Made by a program: the position numbers and the translations under genes. A stretch of 64,000 nt of DNA, taken from positions 115,017 to 179,016 of the forward strand of contig DIGE01000018.1 in the NCBI GenBank assembly GCA_002419465.1, written 5' to 3'. The number at the start of each line of letters is the position of its first letter. The stretch's first letter is position 1. The notes under the pieces are model-generated. The model made no database searches, was not told where the DNA came from, and worked only from the letters and a program-made list of their open reading frames with translations. Origin of the DNA: Geobacter sp. UBA5730. Its GTDB lineage: Bacteria > Desulfobacterota > Desulfuromonadia > Geobacterales > Pseudopelobacteraceae. Shown here piece by piece: positions 25,037-35,015 of this stretch.

Positions 25037-25321
25037 ATGAGAATTGACACCAGTTCGCAGGCCATGATCTTCGGCGTACAGCCGGTGATGCGGACCGCTG
25101 AAACCGAAAAAAGCCGCTACGCCCGCGGAGTTCAAGGGGCTGAAAGCGCCTTTCATGTGCAGTTGTCGGACCTGATGGCCAAGGTGGCCGAGGTGGAACC
25201 GTCCAACGGCGAAGTACGCATGGAGAAGGTTAACCAGATTAAAAACCAGCTGGCTCAGGGTAGCTACAACATCAGCGGCCAGGATGTGGCCGCCAAGATG
25301 CTGCAACTGCTCCAGAACTAA
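25037..25321 (+). CDS. flgM: anti-sigma-28 factor FlgM
   Basis: A 94-residue protein. The C-terminal half, KVNQIKNQLAQGSYNISGQDVAAKMLQLL, is the FlgM helix-loop-helix that binds FliA. FlgM holds the flagellar sigma factor until export. I place the start at 25037 because GGAGG lies nine bases ahead; earlier in-frame starts would add nine non-conserved residues. No other flagellar gene lies nearby, so it stands alone. An intrinsic terminator follows. Confidence 0.8.
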   Translation: MRIDTSSQAMIFGVQPVMRTAETEKSRYARGVQGAESAFHVQLSDLMAKVAEVEPSNGEVRMEKVNQIKNQLAQGSYNISGQDVAAKMLQLLQN

Positions 25322-25347
25322 GGGCATCAGCACAGCTGTCAGCAGTA

Positions 25348-25388
25348 AAAAAAGCCCTGCCGGTTGCCCGGCAGGGCTTTCGCTTTTT
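25348..25388. terminator. bidirectional terminator between flgM and hemD
   Basis: AAAGCCCTGCCGG pairs with CCGGCAGGGCTTT around a short loop, with A-rich sequence before and CGCTTTTT after. It can end flgM on the plus strand and the haem operon on the minus strand. Confidence 0.85.
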
Positions 25389-25401
25389 CCAAACGGCATG
25401 G

Positions 25402-26178
25402 TTACAAAAAATAGGTTTCCAGGCTATCGGCAAGATCAGCCAGGGTGGCCCGCTGCGGTTCAACCGTCACCGGCAGCCCCAGTTCACGGCAGGCCCGGGA
25501 GGTGACCGGCCCGATCGAAGCCACCACCACCCCTTCCAGCAGTTCACCCAGACGGGTGGCACCGCCCAGCAGGGTTGCCAGATTACGCACGGTCGAGGGG
25601 GCGCTGAAGGTGATCACATCCAGCTCCCGCTGTTCCAGGGCCTTCCGGGCGGCCTGGTCCAGTTGCTGTGGCATCCGGTTGCAGTAGACCACCGGTGCCG
25701 TAACAACAGCACCCAGCCCCGTCAACCCGGTGACGATAACCTCACGGGCCCCGTCGGCCCGGGGAAACAGCACCCGTTTGCCAGCGACACCGCTTGCGCT
25801 CAGGGCGGCCAATACCCCCTCGCCAGTGAACTGATCCGGCAGCAAAGCGGGCACGATCCCATGGGTCTGCACCAGCTCAGCTGTCCTGGGCCCCACCACG
25901 CAGACCTTACAGTGCCCCAGGCTGCTGCTGTGCCTGTCAAGTTCCCCCAGGCGATCAAAGAAAAAACGCACCCCGTTGACCGAGGTCAGCACCAGCCAAT
26001 CAAAGTCATCCAACCGGTTGATGGCGGCATCCAACTCATCCCAGCAGTCAGGCGGCACCAGCGAGATGGTCGGGCATTCCATCACCACGGCACCGCGCTC
26101 TGCCAGCAGGCGGGAAAACTCGCCGGCCTGGTCGGCCGCCCGGGTGATCAGCACCCGCTTTCCGGCAAGCGGCTGCAT
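25402..26178 (-). CDS. hemD: uroporphyrinogen-III synthase
   Basis: A 258-residue HemD, which closes and inverts ring D of hydroxymethylbilane in tetrapyrrole synthesis. Features are GKRVLITRAADQAGEFSRLL at the start, DWLVLTSVNGVRFF in the first domain and DVITFSAPSTVRNLA with SIGPVTSRACRELG in the second. The ATG at 26178 is chosen because the protein then begins in the usual place; an upstream extension would read through hemC. It follows hemC after four bases. Confidence 0.92.
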   Translation of the reverse strand: MQPLAGKRVLITRAADQAGEFSRLLAERGAVVMECPTISLVPPDCWDELDAAINRLDDFDWLVLTSVNGVRFFFDRLGELDRHSSSLGHCKVCVVGPRTAELVQTHGIVPALLPDQFTGEGVLAALSASGVAGKRVLFPRADGAREVIVTGLTGLGAVVTAPVVYCNRMPQQLDQAARKALEQRELDVITFSAPSTVRNLATLLGGATRLGELLEGVVVASIGPVTSRACRELGLPVTVEPQRATLADLADSLETYFL

Positions 26179-26182
26179 CAGA

Positions 26183-27121
26183 TCAGTGGCCCAGCTCCCG
26201 CTGGTACACCGTCTCCAGAATCTGCCGGCCCCCAGCGGCCAGCAACCGGTCGGCCAGTTCCGTACCCAGCCTGATGGCATCACCGTCCGGGCCGCTGATG
26301 GTATCACGCACAATCTGGCTGCCATCCACCGAGGCGATCAGGCCCACCAGGGTCAAACGGTCGTTGCTGACCGTGCCATGGGCGGCGATCGGCACCTGGC
26401 AGCCCCCTTCGCAACGCTTGAGCATGGCCCGTTCGGCCGCCACGGCTGCGGCGGTAGCCGGATGATTCAAAAACGACAAGGCCTCAATGGTTGCCGCATC
26501 ATCCAGACGGCACTCCAGCCCCAGGGCCCCCTGACCGATAGCCGGGATGGAAAAATCCGTGGGCAGAAGTTCGGTGATCACGTTGGTGAAACCCAGGCGG
26601 TTCAGGCCGGCAGCCGCCAGTATCACCGCATCCAGGTTGTCTTCCTTGAGCTTGCGGATGCGGGTCTCCACGTTGCCCCGGATAATAACCATTTCCAGGT
26701 CGGGCCGGGCCTTCAGCAATTGGGCCTGACGCCGCAGGGCGCTGGTGCCGATCCGGGCTCCCTGGCGCAGCTCGCTAAATTTCACCCCATTGGAGATGAA
26801 GGCATCGCGGGGGTCTTCCCGTTGGGTGGTTACCACCAGTCCCAGGCCGTCGGGAAACTCGGTGGGCACATCCTTCATACTGTGCACTGCCAGGTCAATC
26901 TCACCCCGCAGCATCGCCTCCTCAATCTCCTTGACAAACAGTCCCTTGCCGCCCACCTGGGCCAAAGGTACATCCAGAATCTTGTCGCCGATGGTTTTGA
27001 TCTTGACCAGCTCAACCTCGATGCCGGGGTAGCGGCGCTCCAGCTCCGACTTGGTCCAGTTGGCCTGCCAGAGTGCCAGTTGACTGGCGCGGGTACCGAT
27101 GCGAAGGCGTTTTACGGTCAT
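26183..27121 (-). CDS. hemC: hydroxymethylbilane synthase
   Basis: A 312-residue porphobilinogen deaminase. LRIGTRASQLALWQA is the family start, GKGLFVKEIEEAML and SMKDVPTEFPDGL supply active-site residues, and RCEGGCQVPIAAHG carries the Cys that holds the dipyrromethane cofactor. It assembles four porphobilinogen units. The start at 27121 overlaps the stop of the upstream diguanylate cyclase (ATGA). Confidence 0.96.
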   Translation of the reverse strand: MTVKRLRIGTRASQLALWQANWTKSELERRYPGIEVELVKIKTIGDKILDVPLAQVGGKGLFVKEIEEAMLRGEIDLAVHSMKDVPTEFPDGLGLVVTTQREDPRDAFISNGVKFSELRQGARIGTSALRRQAQLLKARPDLEMVIIRGNVETRIRKLKEDNLDAVILAAAGLNRLGFTNVITELLPTDFSIPAIGQGALGLECRLDDAATIEALSFLNHPATAAAVAAERAMLKRCEGGCQVPIAAHGTVSNDRLTLVGLIASVDGSQIVRDTISGPDGDAIRLGTELADRLLAAGGRQILETVYQRELGH

Positions 27122-28065
27122 ACAGTCTGCTCCGTTTCGTAACAGGATAAGGTACAATTTTCCAGGTTGCAGATATGGACACGATTACGTCCTGCCTGCT
27201 TGGCCCGGTAAAGATTGCGATCGGCACAGTCGATCAACTGCTCCCAGCTATGACCCGACACCGAACTGGCAGTGCAATAGCCGATGCTGACCGTTACCCG
27301 GGGGGCAACCGGCGAGGTTTCGTGCGGGATGTTCAGATCAGAAACCGCGGCCAGCAGACGCTCGGCAACAATCTGGGCTCCCTGGGCATCTGTCTCGGCC
27401 AGCACACAGACAAACTCCTCGCCGCCATACCGGGCCACGAAATCACCACCACGGTGGACCAGCTCAGCGAAGGCCCGGGCCACATCCCGCAGGCAGTCAT
27501 CACCCTGCAGGTGGCCGTAGCTGTCATTATAACGCTTGAAGTGGTCGATATCGATCATCAGCAGTGAGAGCGGCTTGCCGGTGCGCTGGGCACGGTGCCA
27601 CTCCATGTGCAGCACCTCATCGAAACGCCGCCGGTTGGGGATGCCGGTCAGGCCGTCGATGGCGGCCATGTCGGCTAAAAGGTCACGGTGCCGTTTCAGC
27701 TCCAGGTGATTACGGATGCGCATCTTGACGATAATCGGGCTGATCGGCTTGGTAATGTAGTCGATGGCCCCGGCCTTCAGCCCCCTGGCCTCGTCCGCCT
27801 CGGACACCAGCGCGGTGACGAAGATCACCGGAATGTCACGGGTGGTTGCCTCGGCTTTCAGCCGACGACACACCTCGTAACCGTCCATGCCGGGCATCAT
27901 CACATCCAGCAGGATCAGGTCCGGACGCTCCGACCTGGCCATGGCAAGACAGTCCTGGCCGTTGGTGGCAAAGATCACCTTGTACTCGTCCGACAGCAAC
28001 TCGGAAAGCACCCGGATGTTGATCGGCGTATCGTCAATGATCAGAATGGTCTGGCGCTGTTCCAT
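27118..28065 (-). CDS. response regulator with GGDEF diguanylate cyclase domain
   Basis: A 315-residue PleD-like protein. A receiver domain (ILIIDDTPINIRVLSELL, phosphoacceptor Asp in LILLDVMMPGMDG, conserved Lys in YITKPIS) leads into a GGDEF domain with an intact RYGGEEF active site. An RGGD inhibitory site sits five residues ahead, so cyclic-di-GMP should feed back on the enzyme. Its partner kinase is not adjacent. The stop overlaps the hemC start by four bases, so it is inserted into the haem operon, an odd place that may link haem supply and c-di-GMP. Confidence 0.92.
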   Translation of the reverse strand: MEQRQTILIIDDTPINIRVLSELLSDEYKVIFATNGQDCLAMARSERPDLILLDVMMPGMDGYEVCRRLKAEATTRDIPVIFVTALVSEADEARGLKAGAIDYITKPISPIIVKMRIRNHLELKRHRDLLADMAAIDGLTGIPNRRRFDEVLHMEWHRAQRTGKPLSLLMIDIDHFKRYNDSYGHLQGDDCLRDVARAFAELVHRGGDFVARYGGEEFVCVLAETDAQGAQIVAERLLAAVSDLNIPHETSPVAPRVTVSIGYCTASSVSGHSWEQLIDCADRNLYRAKQAGRNRVHICNLENCTLSCYETEQTV

Positions 28066-28254
28066 ACAGGTGGCAACCTAGCCTATTCCCAGTTTTTGCG
28101 CAACACTCGGCAACGGCAGACAGTCCATACGGACATGCCGGAAAAGGCAGGTAACACATACAACCAGAAGCAATGAACAGGGTCGCCCCTGAAGTCCTGC
28201 ACACTTGACGCTGCGCATGGCGCCCCCTGCCTCGAATCAGACACGTCGGAACGG

Positions 28255-29559
28255 CTAGAGATCGGCTCCGTCGGTTTCTTCCTCTACCGGGGTCGGCGTC
28301 TCGAGGTCAAACAGCGCCCGCAGGGCATCCAGGTACAGATCAGTACGGTTGCCCTGCCCGCCCTTTTTGAGGACCACCGTCGGCTGATGCAGGATCTTGT
28401 TGACCAGAGCGGCGGTCAACGTCTCAAGACGCTTCTCGGCATCCCCGGGAGCATCCTTCCAGCCGGACAGGGTGCGGGTGATCTCGGCCCGGCGCAGCTC
28501 ATCCAGACGGGTGCGCAGGGCAACGATGGTGGGGGTGACCTCCAGGGTGGCAATCCACTTATAAAATTGGACAATCTCTTCGGCAATGATCGCTTCGGCC
28601 TTCTCAGCCTCCTGCAGACGGTTCTCCAGGTTGGCGGACACCACCTGCTGCAGGTCATCCAGATCGTAGAGGTACACCGCATCCAGATCGTTGACCGCCG
28701 GATCGACATCCCGGGGCACGGCAATGTCGATGAAGAACATCGGTTTCATCCGGCGTCGCTGGATCACCTCCCGCAGGTCCTTGGGGGTCACGACGAAGTG
28801 GGGGGCACCAGTAGAGGTCAGAATGATATCGGCCTTGTGCAGATGATCGAACAGCTCCTCAAAGGGGATCGCCTGCCCTTCAAACTCCTCGGCCAGACGC
28901 TGGGCCTTCTCATAGGTGCGGTTGGTGACCAGCACCCCTTTGGCGCCGTTGGTCAGAAAATGACGGGCTGCCAGTTCGCACATCTCGCCGGCACCGATCA
29001 ACAGCACCGTCTTGTCGGACAGGGAATCAAAGATCTTGCGGGCCAGCTCCACCGCGGCAAAGGAGACCGACACCGCCGAAGAGGCGATTTTTGTCTCGGT
29101 ACGCACCCGTTTGGCAACCGAAAAGGCCTTGTGCAGGAAGCGGTTCAGGATGATGCCGGAGGCGCCATATTCAGCGGCATAGCCGTAGGAGGTCTTGATC
29201 TGACCCAGAATCTGGGGCTCCCCCACCACCATCGAGTCCAGTGACGAGGCCACCCGGAAGACGTGCCGGATGGCGGCCTCACCGTGGTAGCTGTAGAGGT
29301 GGGGTTCGATGGTGTCATAAGCCAGCTGGTGCCAGTCGGCCAGAAAGCGCCGGATCCGCCCGATGCCGCCGGCGATATCACGGGTGGTGGCATAGATCTC
29401 CACCCGGTTGCAGGTGGAAACGATCACCCCCTCCACGATCCCTTCCAGGGCGATCAGCGCCTTCAAGGGCTGTTCGATGCTGTTGGGAGAGAAGGCCACC
29501 TTCTCTCGAATATCAACCGAAGCGGTTTTGTGGGACAGGCCGACAACAATGATGTTCAT
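28255..29559 (-). CDS. hemA: glutamyl-tRNA reductase
   Basis: A 434-residue Hem[21 protein letters not shown] and the active-site Cys in [14 protein letters not shown] (around residue 50) are diagnostic; the NADPH-binding domain has [18 protein letters not shown]. It converts Glu-tRNA to glutamate-1-semialdehyde, the first step of C5-pathway haem synthesis. It lies downstream of ccsA with a 13-base gap. Confidence 0.96.
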   Translation of the reverse strand: MNIIVVGLSHKTASVDIREKVAFSPNSIEQPLKALIALEGIVEGVIVSTCNRVEIYATTRDIAGGIGRIRRFLADWHQLAYDTIEPHLYSYHGEAAIRHVFRVASSLDSMVVGEPQILGQIKTSYGYAAEYGASGIILNRFLHKAFSVAKRVRTETKIASSAVSVSFAAVELARKIFDSLSDKTVLLIGAGEMCELAARHFLTNGAKGVLVTNRTYEKAQRLAEEFEGQAIPFEELFDHLHKADIILTSTGAPHFVVTPKDLREVIQRRRMKPMFFIDIAVPRDVDPAVNDLDAVYLYDLDDLQQVVSANLENRLQEAEKAEAIIAEEIVQFYKWIATLEVTPTIVALRTRLDELRRAEITRTLSGWKDAPGDAEKRLETLTAALVNKILHQPTVVLKKGGQGNRTDLYLDALRALFDLETPTPVEEETDGADL

Positions 29560-29572
29560 CTCGCGGCGCCCC

Positions 29573-30391
29573 TTAGTTGTAACTGTGCAGACCGGGAATC
29601 CACAGATTGACCCCGATGAAGGTGAACAGCATGATCAGGAAACCGGCCACGGTCAGCCAGGCGGCCCGCCGGCCACGCCAGCCGGTGGTAAGCCGCCCGT
29701 GCAGCAGGGCCGCATAGATGAACCAGGTGATCAGGGACCAGGTCTCCTTGGGGTCCCAGCTCCAGTAGCTGCCCCAGGCCTGGGCAGCCCAGATGGCGCC
29801 GGTGATGATCGCCAGGGTCAGCATCGGAAAGCCGTAGGAGAGACAGCGGTAGCCGATATCGTCCAGGGTGTCCAGCGAAGGGAGCTTTTGAAACAGCGGC
29901 CCGAGCTGTTTCTTTTTCAAAAAATGGGACTGTAGCAGATACATGCCGGCAACGCCGCCGGCAATGGTGAAAAAGGCATAGGCACCAAAGGCCAGCAGGG
30001 TGTGGGAATAGATCCAGGCCGACTGCAGGGCGGGATTCAAGGGCCGCAGCTCACTCGGAAAGGCGCTGGAGCCGATCAGCAGCAAGGTAACCAGCGGCAG
30101 CACAAACGAACCAAGGGTGGTCACCTTGAAACGAAATTCGAAATAGAGGTAAGCCGCCACGATTGACAGGGCAAAAAAGGAGAGCGACTCGTGCATGTTG
30201 GTGATCGGCAGATGCCCCACGGCGATGTAGCGATGGATGGTAGCCAGACAGTGGGCCAGAAAACCGGCAATCAGCACGCGCCGGGCCGCCAGGGCCATGC
30301 AGGGGGTCGAACGCAACAGGCAGGCCAGATAAAGCAGGGTAGTGACACCGTACAGCGCCAGGGTCAGGTAAAAGGAAATCTGGGTCATCAT
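29573..30391 (-). CDS. ccsA: CcsA/HemX-type cytochrome c assembly membrane protein
   Basis: About 272 residues with roughly eight hydrophobic segments and the tryptophan-rich haem-handling motif [19 protein letters not shown]. His residues in HCLATIHRY and in [10 protein letters not shown] may bind haem. CcsA delivers haem across the membrane for c-type cytochrome maturation, which fits the multihaem cytochrome lifestyle. GAGG precedes adjacent ATGs at 30391 and 30388; either could be used. Confidence 0.87.
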   Translation of the reverse strand: MMTQISFYLTLALYGVTTLLYLACLLRSTPCMALAARRVLIAGFLAHCLATIHRYIAVGHLPITNMHESLSFFALSIVAAYLYFEFRFKVTTLGSFVLPLVTLLLIGSSAFPSELRPLNPALQSAWIYSHTLLAFGAYAFFTIAGGVAGMYLLQSHFLKKKQLGPLFQKLPSLDTLDDIGYRCLSYGFPMLTLAIITGAIWAAQAWGSYWSWDPKETWSLITWFIYAALLHGRLTTGWRGRRAAWLTVAGFLIMLFTFIGVNLWIPGLHSYN

Positions 30392-30583
30392 GGGGACCTC
30401 AAGGTCAGAACAGGGATTGCCGGCAGGCCTCAGCAGACGATAACGCACGGCCAACACCAGCTCTTTAATCAATTGATAGATTGTACGTGGGCCCCGGTCC
30501 CAGCGTCAACAGCTTTCATGCTCAACATGATCTGCGCAAGCGCTGATCTTCTCTGCGGGGGATTCCTGTTCAAAAGTTTGTGC

Positions 30584-30611
30584 TTGCAAAATTTATCTTC
30601 CGCAGTATTAT
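30584..30611 (+). promoter_or_regulatory. predicted sigma-70 promoter of trxA
   Basis: TTGCAA (30584-30589) and TATTAT (30606-30611) lie 16 bases apart, about 40 bases ahead of the trxA start, which has AAAGGAGGAG as its ribosome site. Confidence 0.5.
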
Positions 30612-30649
30612 TCAAAAAGTTGAATACATTGTCTAAAGGAGGAGCTTCC

Positions 30650-30979
30650 ATGGCCAGTGACAAAGTGATGACCTTTACCGACGCCAACTTCGACCGCGAG
30701 GTCCTGCAGTCTGATATTCCGGTGCTGGTTGACTTCTGGGCCACCTGGTGTGCCCCCTGCAAGGCGATTGCCCCGCTGATTGACGCCGTTGCCGATGATT
30801 ACAGCGGCAAGGTCAAGGTCGGCAAGGTCAATGTGGATGACAACCCGGCCACACCCGGCAAGTACGGGGTGCGTGGCATTCCCACCCTGATCCTCTTCAA
30901 GGGTGGCGTCGTGCTGGACCAGGTGGTGGGCGCCGTGCCCAAATCCCAACTGGATGCCTTGATTGCCAAGGCGCTCTAA
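30650..30979 (+). CDS. trxA: thioredoxin
   Basis: A 109-residue thioredoxin with active site WCAPCK (around residue 33) and the cis-Pro segment [16 protein letters not shown] in place of WCGPC is common in such bacteria. It reduces disulfides in cytoplasmic proteins. The start at 30650 follows AAAGGAGGAG; any longer reading frame upstream lies over the divergent promoter region. A TlpA-like gene follows after four bases. Confidence 0.95.
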   Translation: MASDKVMTFTDANFDREVLQSDIPVLVDFWATWCAPCKAIAPLIDAVADDYSGKVKVGKVNVDDNPATPGKYGVRGIPTLILFKGGVVLDQVVGAVPKSQLDALIAKAL

Positions 30980-30983
30980 CACC

Positions 30984-31508
30984 ATGCGCCAGCCACGAAA
31001 TCTGTTTCTCAAGGCTGTAGCGTTCTGCGCTACAGCCTTTCTCTTAAACACCGCAACGGTGGAGGCGGCCCCGCGCAAAGGCCAGCCAGCTCCCGCCTTC
31101 AAGGCGTTTTCCATAGCAGGCCAGCCGTTATCCAGCGAAGGTCTGAAGGGCTCGGTGGTCATTCTGGATTTCTGGGCCACCTGGTGCCCGCCCTGCCGTG
31201 AATCGATCCCGTTCTTTATCGAACTGCAGCGCAAATACGGCAAGCAGGGGCTGCAAATCATCGGCATGAGCGTGGACGAAGGCGGGGAACGGGTCGTCAA
31301 AGAGTACGCCCAGCAGCACAAGATCACCTATCCGCTGGTCATGGCTTCCGGCAAGATTCAGTCTGATTATGGGGTGCGGGCCCTGCCGGTCATCTACATC
31401 ATCGACCAGAAGGGCATCGTCAAGGAGCAGATCATGGGCTTCTCCGCTACTGCCGGCACCGTCATTGAAAATCTGGTTAAAAAACAGCTGGCCTCACCCG
31501 GCCGCTAA
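30984..31508 (+). CDS. TlpA/ResA-like thiol-disulfide oxidoreductase
   Basis: A 174-residue periplasmic thioredoxin-fold protein. A signal peptide (FLKAVAFCATAFLLNTATVEA) precedes an AhpC/TSA-type domain with active site WCPPCR (around residue 67) and cis-Pro ALPVIYII. Such proteins reduce apocytochrome cysteines before haem attachment or recycle other envelope thiols. It starts four bases after trxA and its end overlaps the convergent ilvA end by four bases. Confidence 0.87.
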   Translation: MRQPRNLFLKAVAFCATAFLLNTATVEAAPRKGQPAPAFKAFSIAGQPLSSEGLKGSVVILDFWATWCPPCRESIPFFIELQRKYGKQGLQIIGMSVDEGGERVVKEYAQQHKITYPLVMASGKIQSDYGVRALPVIYIIDQKGIVKEQIMGFSATAGTVIENLVKKQLASPGR

Positions 31509-32716
31509 CCCTCGTCCAACTCAAGCTCATATCCCTGCTGGCGCAACGCGGCCACAATCTCGCGGGCATGGTCCTGACCACGGGTTTCCAGTAGCAACTG
31601 GACGGCCGTGGTGCCCATGACCAGCCCCTTGGTGCGCCGGTCGTGGGTGATATCGTGAATATTGGCCCGCACCGCTGCCAGATCGGTAGCCAGTTGGGCC
31701 AGGGCGCCGGGGGTGTCCCGCATCTCAATCCGCAGCTTCAGGTAGCGCCCGGCTGCCAGCAGACCCCGCTCCACCACCAGCGCCAGGGTGCGCACATCGA
31801 TATTGCCGCCTGACAACAGACAGACTGTTTTGCCCAACGGCCCCTTGATGCGATGGTTCAACAGGGCCGCCAGGGTGACGGCCCCGGCCCCCTCCACCAA
31901 CAGCTTGCTGCGCTCCAGCAGGGCCACGATCGCCAGGGCGATCTCCTCTTCCTCAACCAGCACAATCTCGTCTACCAGCTCCCGGATAATCGGGGTGGTC
32001 AGCCCGCCGGCCTTTTTGACGGCAATACCGTCGGCAATGGTCAGCCCCAACGGCACCTCACTGATGCGGTGATCCTTGATCGCCCGGTACATGCAGGGGG
32101 CGGCCGCTGATTCAACTCCCACCACCCGCACCTGGGGATGGGTGGTCTTGATGGCCATGGCAACCCCGGCCAGCAGCCCGCCGCCGCCGATCGGCACCAC
32201 CACCGTCTCCAGGTCGGGCAGCTCCTTGAGCATCTCCAGGCCGATGGTGCCCTGGCCGGCCATCACCAGCGGGTCGTCAAAGGGATGGATAAAGACGGTG
32301 CCGCAGCGTTGGCTGTCAGCTTGGGCCGCGGCAAAGGATTCATCGAAATTGGCGCCGGTCAGCACCACCTCGGCCCCCAGATCGCGGGTGGCCTGCACCT
32401 TCTGGGGCGGGGTGCTCTCCGGCATGAAGATCCGGGCCGGCACACCCAGCAGATCGGCGCCGTAGGCCACGCCCTGGGCGTGATTGCCGGCCGAGGCGGC
32501 GGTCACCCCCTGCTTCAACTCGGAACGGTCCCGGGCGGTCATGAAATTCATGGCGCCGCGCAACTTGAAGGCCCCGGTCTTTTGCAGATTCTCGCACTTG
32601 AGATAGAGCGGATAGCCCAGCTGATCACTGAAATGGGGCGAGGCGATCAGCTCGGTCTGGCGGACCCGCTTGCGCAAGCGGTCGCTGGCCTCCTGAATCA
32701 GTTCATAGGTCAGCAC
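31505..32716 (-). CDS. ilvA: threonine ammonia-lyase with C-terminal ACT domain
   Basis: A 403-residue PLP enzyme that deaminates threonine to 2-oxobutanoate for isoleucine synthesis. KTGAFKLRGAMNF holds the PLP Lys, SAGNHAQGVAYG and IGGGGLLAGVA bind substrate and phosphate. The last 75 residues (LKLRIEMRDTPGALAQLATD) form an ACT domain, the short ilvA/tdcB-plus-ACT form. A GTG at 32716 has AAGGAGG at ideal spacing; an ATG five codons earlier overlaps the uvrD stop but has no ribosome site, so I prefer GTG. Confidence 0.87.
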   Translation of the reverse strand: MLTYELIQEASDRLRKRVRQTELIASPHFSDQLGYPLYLKCENLQKTGAFKLRGAMNFMTARDRSELKQGVTAASAGNHAQGVAYGADLLGVPARIFMPESTPPQKVQATRDLGAEVVLTGANFDESFAAAQADSQRCGTVFIHPFDDPLVMAGQGTIGLEMLKELPDLETVVVPIGGGGLLAGVAMAIKTTHPQVRVVGVESAAAPCMYRAIKDHRISEVPLGLTIADGIAVKKAGGLTTPIIRELVDEIVLVEEEEIALAIVALLERSKLLVEGAGAVTLAALLNHRIKGPLGKTVCLLSGGNIDVRTLALVVERGLLAAGRYLKLRIEMRDTPGALAQLATDLAAVRANIHDITHDRRTKGLVMGTTAVQLLLETRGQDHAREIVAALRQQGYELELDEG

Positions 32717-32727
32717 GCACCCCTCCT

Positions 32728-34929
32728 TCATACCCGCTCCAGCCCGGCAAAACGGGCCAGCAGTTTTTTGGGACCCACGGTAGTGAACCAGACCACCAGC
32801 TTCTGGTCGTCCCCCTGGCCTTCAATCTTGCGGATCGTACCGGTGCCGAACTTGGCATGGCGCACACGCATCCCGATAAACACGCTGCCGTAGTCGTCCC
32901 CCGGTTCAGGCACCACCTCCACCTCGGCCAGCGCCGAACTGACGGCAGACAGATTGTGCGATTGCGGTGCGGCCAGCCGCTCACTGCGGTTCACCGAGGG
33001 GACTGCCCAACTGCTGTCCTGGCCGTCTGCCAGCAACTCCCCAGGAATCTCCTTCAAAAAACGGGAGGGCAGATTGGTCTGCTCCTGGCCGAACAGATGC
33101 CGTCGCCGGGCATACAGCAGATAGAGCCGCTCACGGGCGCGGGTCATCCCCACGTAACAGAGCCGGCGCTCCTCCTCCATGCCGTCCAGATCATCCAGGG
33201 CCCGCACGTGAGGGAACAGCCGTTCCTCCAGACCGACCATGAAAACCACCTTGAACTCAAGCCCCTTGGCAGCATGCAGAGTCATCAGCGTCACCGAGGG
33301 ACTGCCGGCCTCGCCCCGCTCCAGGTCGGCCACCAGCGCCACCTGTTCCAGAAATCCGGACAGACCGGCCTCGGGGTTGGCCTCGCAGAACTCCTCCACC
33401 GCTGCCTGCAGCTGTTCCAGGTTTTCCAGACGCTCGCCATCATCCTCGTCGCGGCTCTGCCGCAAACGATCAAGATAGCCGCTCTCCTCCATGATCACAC
33501 GAACCAGCTCCGGCAGGGTACTGCTGCCGGCCAGATCCCGGAAACGCTGCAGCAACGCCGCAAAAGCCGCCACCTTGCTCCGCGGCGATGCCGCCAGCAA
33601 ACCGCCGCCAACCGACTGCGCCAGGGACTCGGAGAGGGTACTGCCCTGACGCGCGCCCAGCTCGGCGATCTTGTCCACCGTTGCGGCGCCGATGCCGCGG
33701 GGCGGCACATTGATGATCCGCTTCAGCGAGATATCATCGGCCGGATTTTCCAAAACCCGCAGGTAGGCCAGGATATCCTTGACCTCCAGCCGCGCATAAA
33801 ACCGCACGCCACCCACGATGTGATAGGGCAGCCCGTCGGCCACCAACGCCTCTTCCACCAAACGGGACTGGGCATTGGTACGGTAGAAGACCGCCATCTC
33901 GGTCAAGGGCAGCTGGTGCTGCTGGAGGTTCCTGATCTCCCGGCCCACAAAACGGGCCTCATCCCGGTCGGTCTCCTGGCGCAGCACCCTGATCGGCTCG
34001 CCATCAGGATTTTCGGTCCAGAGGGTCTTGCCCTTGCGGCCGAAGTTCTTGGCGACCACCGCCCCGGCGGCCTTCAGGATGGTGGCCGTGGAGCGGTAGT
34101 TCTGCTCCAGCCGCACCACGGTCACCTCGGGGAAGTCTTTTTCAAACTCCAGGATGTTGCGGATATCGGCTCCCCGCCAGGAGTAGATCGACTGGTCGTC
34201 ATCCCCCACCACGCACAGGTTGCGACGCTTGCCGGCCAACAGCCGGATCAGCCGGTACTGGACCGGGTTGGTATCCTGATACTCGTCCACCAGCAGCCAC
34301 TGGAACCGCTGCTGCCACCGTTCCAGCACAGCGGGGTGTTGCTCGAACAATCGCACCGTCAGCAGCAGCAGATCACCGAAATCCAGAGCGTTGCAACGCT
34401 TCAGCCGTTCCTGATAGGCGGCATAGATCTGAATAAAGCGCTGATTCCAGATATCACCGGTGTCCAGCTGATCGGGCCACAGCCCCCGGTTCTTGCAATC
34501 GTCGATCCGGGCCCCCACCGCATTGGGCGGAAAGCGCTTTTCATCCAGATTCAGCTCGCGCAACAGCTCCTTCAGCAGCCGTTCACTGTCCTTGTCGTCA
34601 TAGATCACGAAGTTCTGATCATAGCCCAGCTGCTGAATCTCTTTGCGTAAAATCCGGCCACAACTGGCGTGAAAGGTGGCAATCAACGGTGTCTCGCCGC
34701 CGCCCAGCAGATGGCGCACCCGCTCGGCCATCTCCTTGGCAGCCTTGTTGGTAAAGGTTACCGCCAGGATCTGCCAGGCAGGCACCCCGCGCTGTTCGAT
34801 CAGATGGGCGATCCGGTGGGTAATCACGCGGGTCTTGCCGGAGCCGGCTCCGGCCAGGATCAACAGCGGCCCTTCACCGTGCAGCACAGCCTGTTTCTGG
34901 GGTTTATTGAGGTGGGAGAGAAGATCCAT
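32728..34929 (-). CDS. UvrD/PcrA-type DNA helicase
   Basis: A 733-residue superfamily 1A helicase. The order is Q-motif LNKPQKQAVLHGEGP, Walker A LAGAGSGKTRVI, DEYQDTN (motif II), VVGDDDQSIYSWRGAD, VRLEQNYRS and the C-terminal SVTLMTLHAAKGLEFKVVF motifs. It unwinds DNA in repair and in removal of stalled complexes. The C-terminal 60 residues end in a GTIRKIEGQGDDQKLVVWF Tudor-like element that in PcrA contacts RNA polymerase. It ends next to ilvA. Confidence 0.93.
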   Translation of the reverse strand: MDLLSHLNKPQKQAVLHGEGPLLILAGAGSGKTRVITHRIAHLIEQRGVPAWQILAVTFTNKAAKEMAERVRHLLGGGETPLIATFHASCGRILRKEIQQLGYDQNFVIYDDKDSERLLKELLRELNLDEKRFPPNAVGARIDDCKNRGLWPDQLDTGDIWNQRFIQIYAAYQERLKRCNALDFGDLLLLTVRLFEQHPAVLERWQQRFQWLLVDEYQDTNPVQYRLIRLLAGKRRNLCVVGDDDQSIYSWRGADIRNILEFEKDFPEVTVVRLEQNYRSTATILKAAGAVVAKNFGRKGKTLWTENPDGEPIRVLRQETDRDEARFVGREIRNLQQHQLPLTEMAVFYRTNAQSRLVEEALVADGLPYHIVGGVRFYARLEVKDILAYLRVLENPADDISLKRIINVPPRGIGAATVDKIAELGARQGSTLSESLAQSVGGGLLAASPRSKVAAFAALLQRFRDLAGSSTLPELVRVIMEESGYLDRLRQSRDEDDGERLENLEQLQAAVEEFCEANPEAGLSGFLEQVALVADLERGEAGSPSVTLMTLHAAKGLEFKVVFMVGLEERLFPHVRALDDLDGMEEERRLCYVGMTRARERLYLLYARRRHLFGQEQTNLPSRFLKEIPGELLADGQDSSWAVPSVNRSERLAAPQSHNLSAVSSALAEVEVVPEPGDDYGSVFIGMRVRHAKFGTGTIRKIEGQGDDQKLVVWFTTVGPKKLLARFAGLERV

Positions 34930-35015
34930 AGAGACGTTTGTAGTGCCGATCAGGGGAGGGCGTCAAGCAAAACAAGACCGGCGGCAGCAGAGCAGCACGC
35001 CGTTTTTTGTGGCGG

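Noticed and set aside
27118..30391. Reading the haem genes as a cobalamin or sirohaem cluster
   Set aside because: hemA, hemC and hemD with ccsA fit general tetrapyrrole and cytochrome c supply; no cob or cysG genes are present.
32857..34650. A 597-codon open frame on the plus strand
   Set aside because: It is the mirror of the UvrD/PcrA helicase gene, whose complete set of helicase motifs is on the minus strand.
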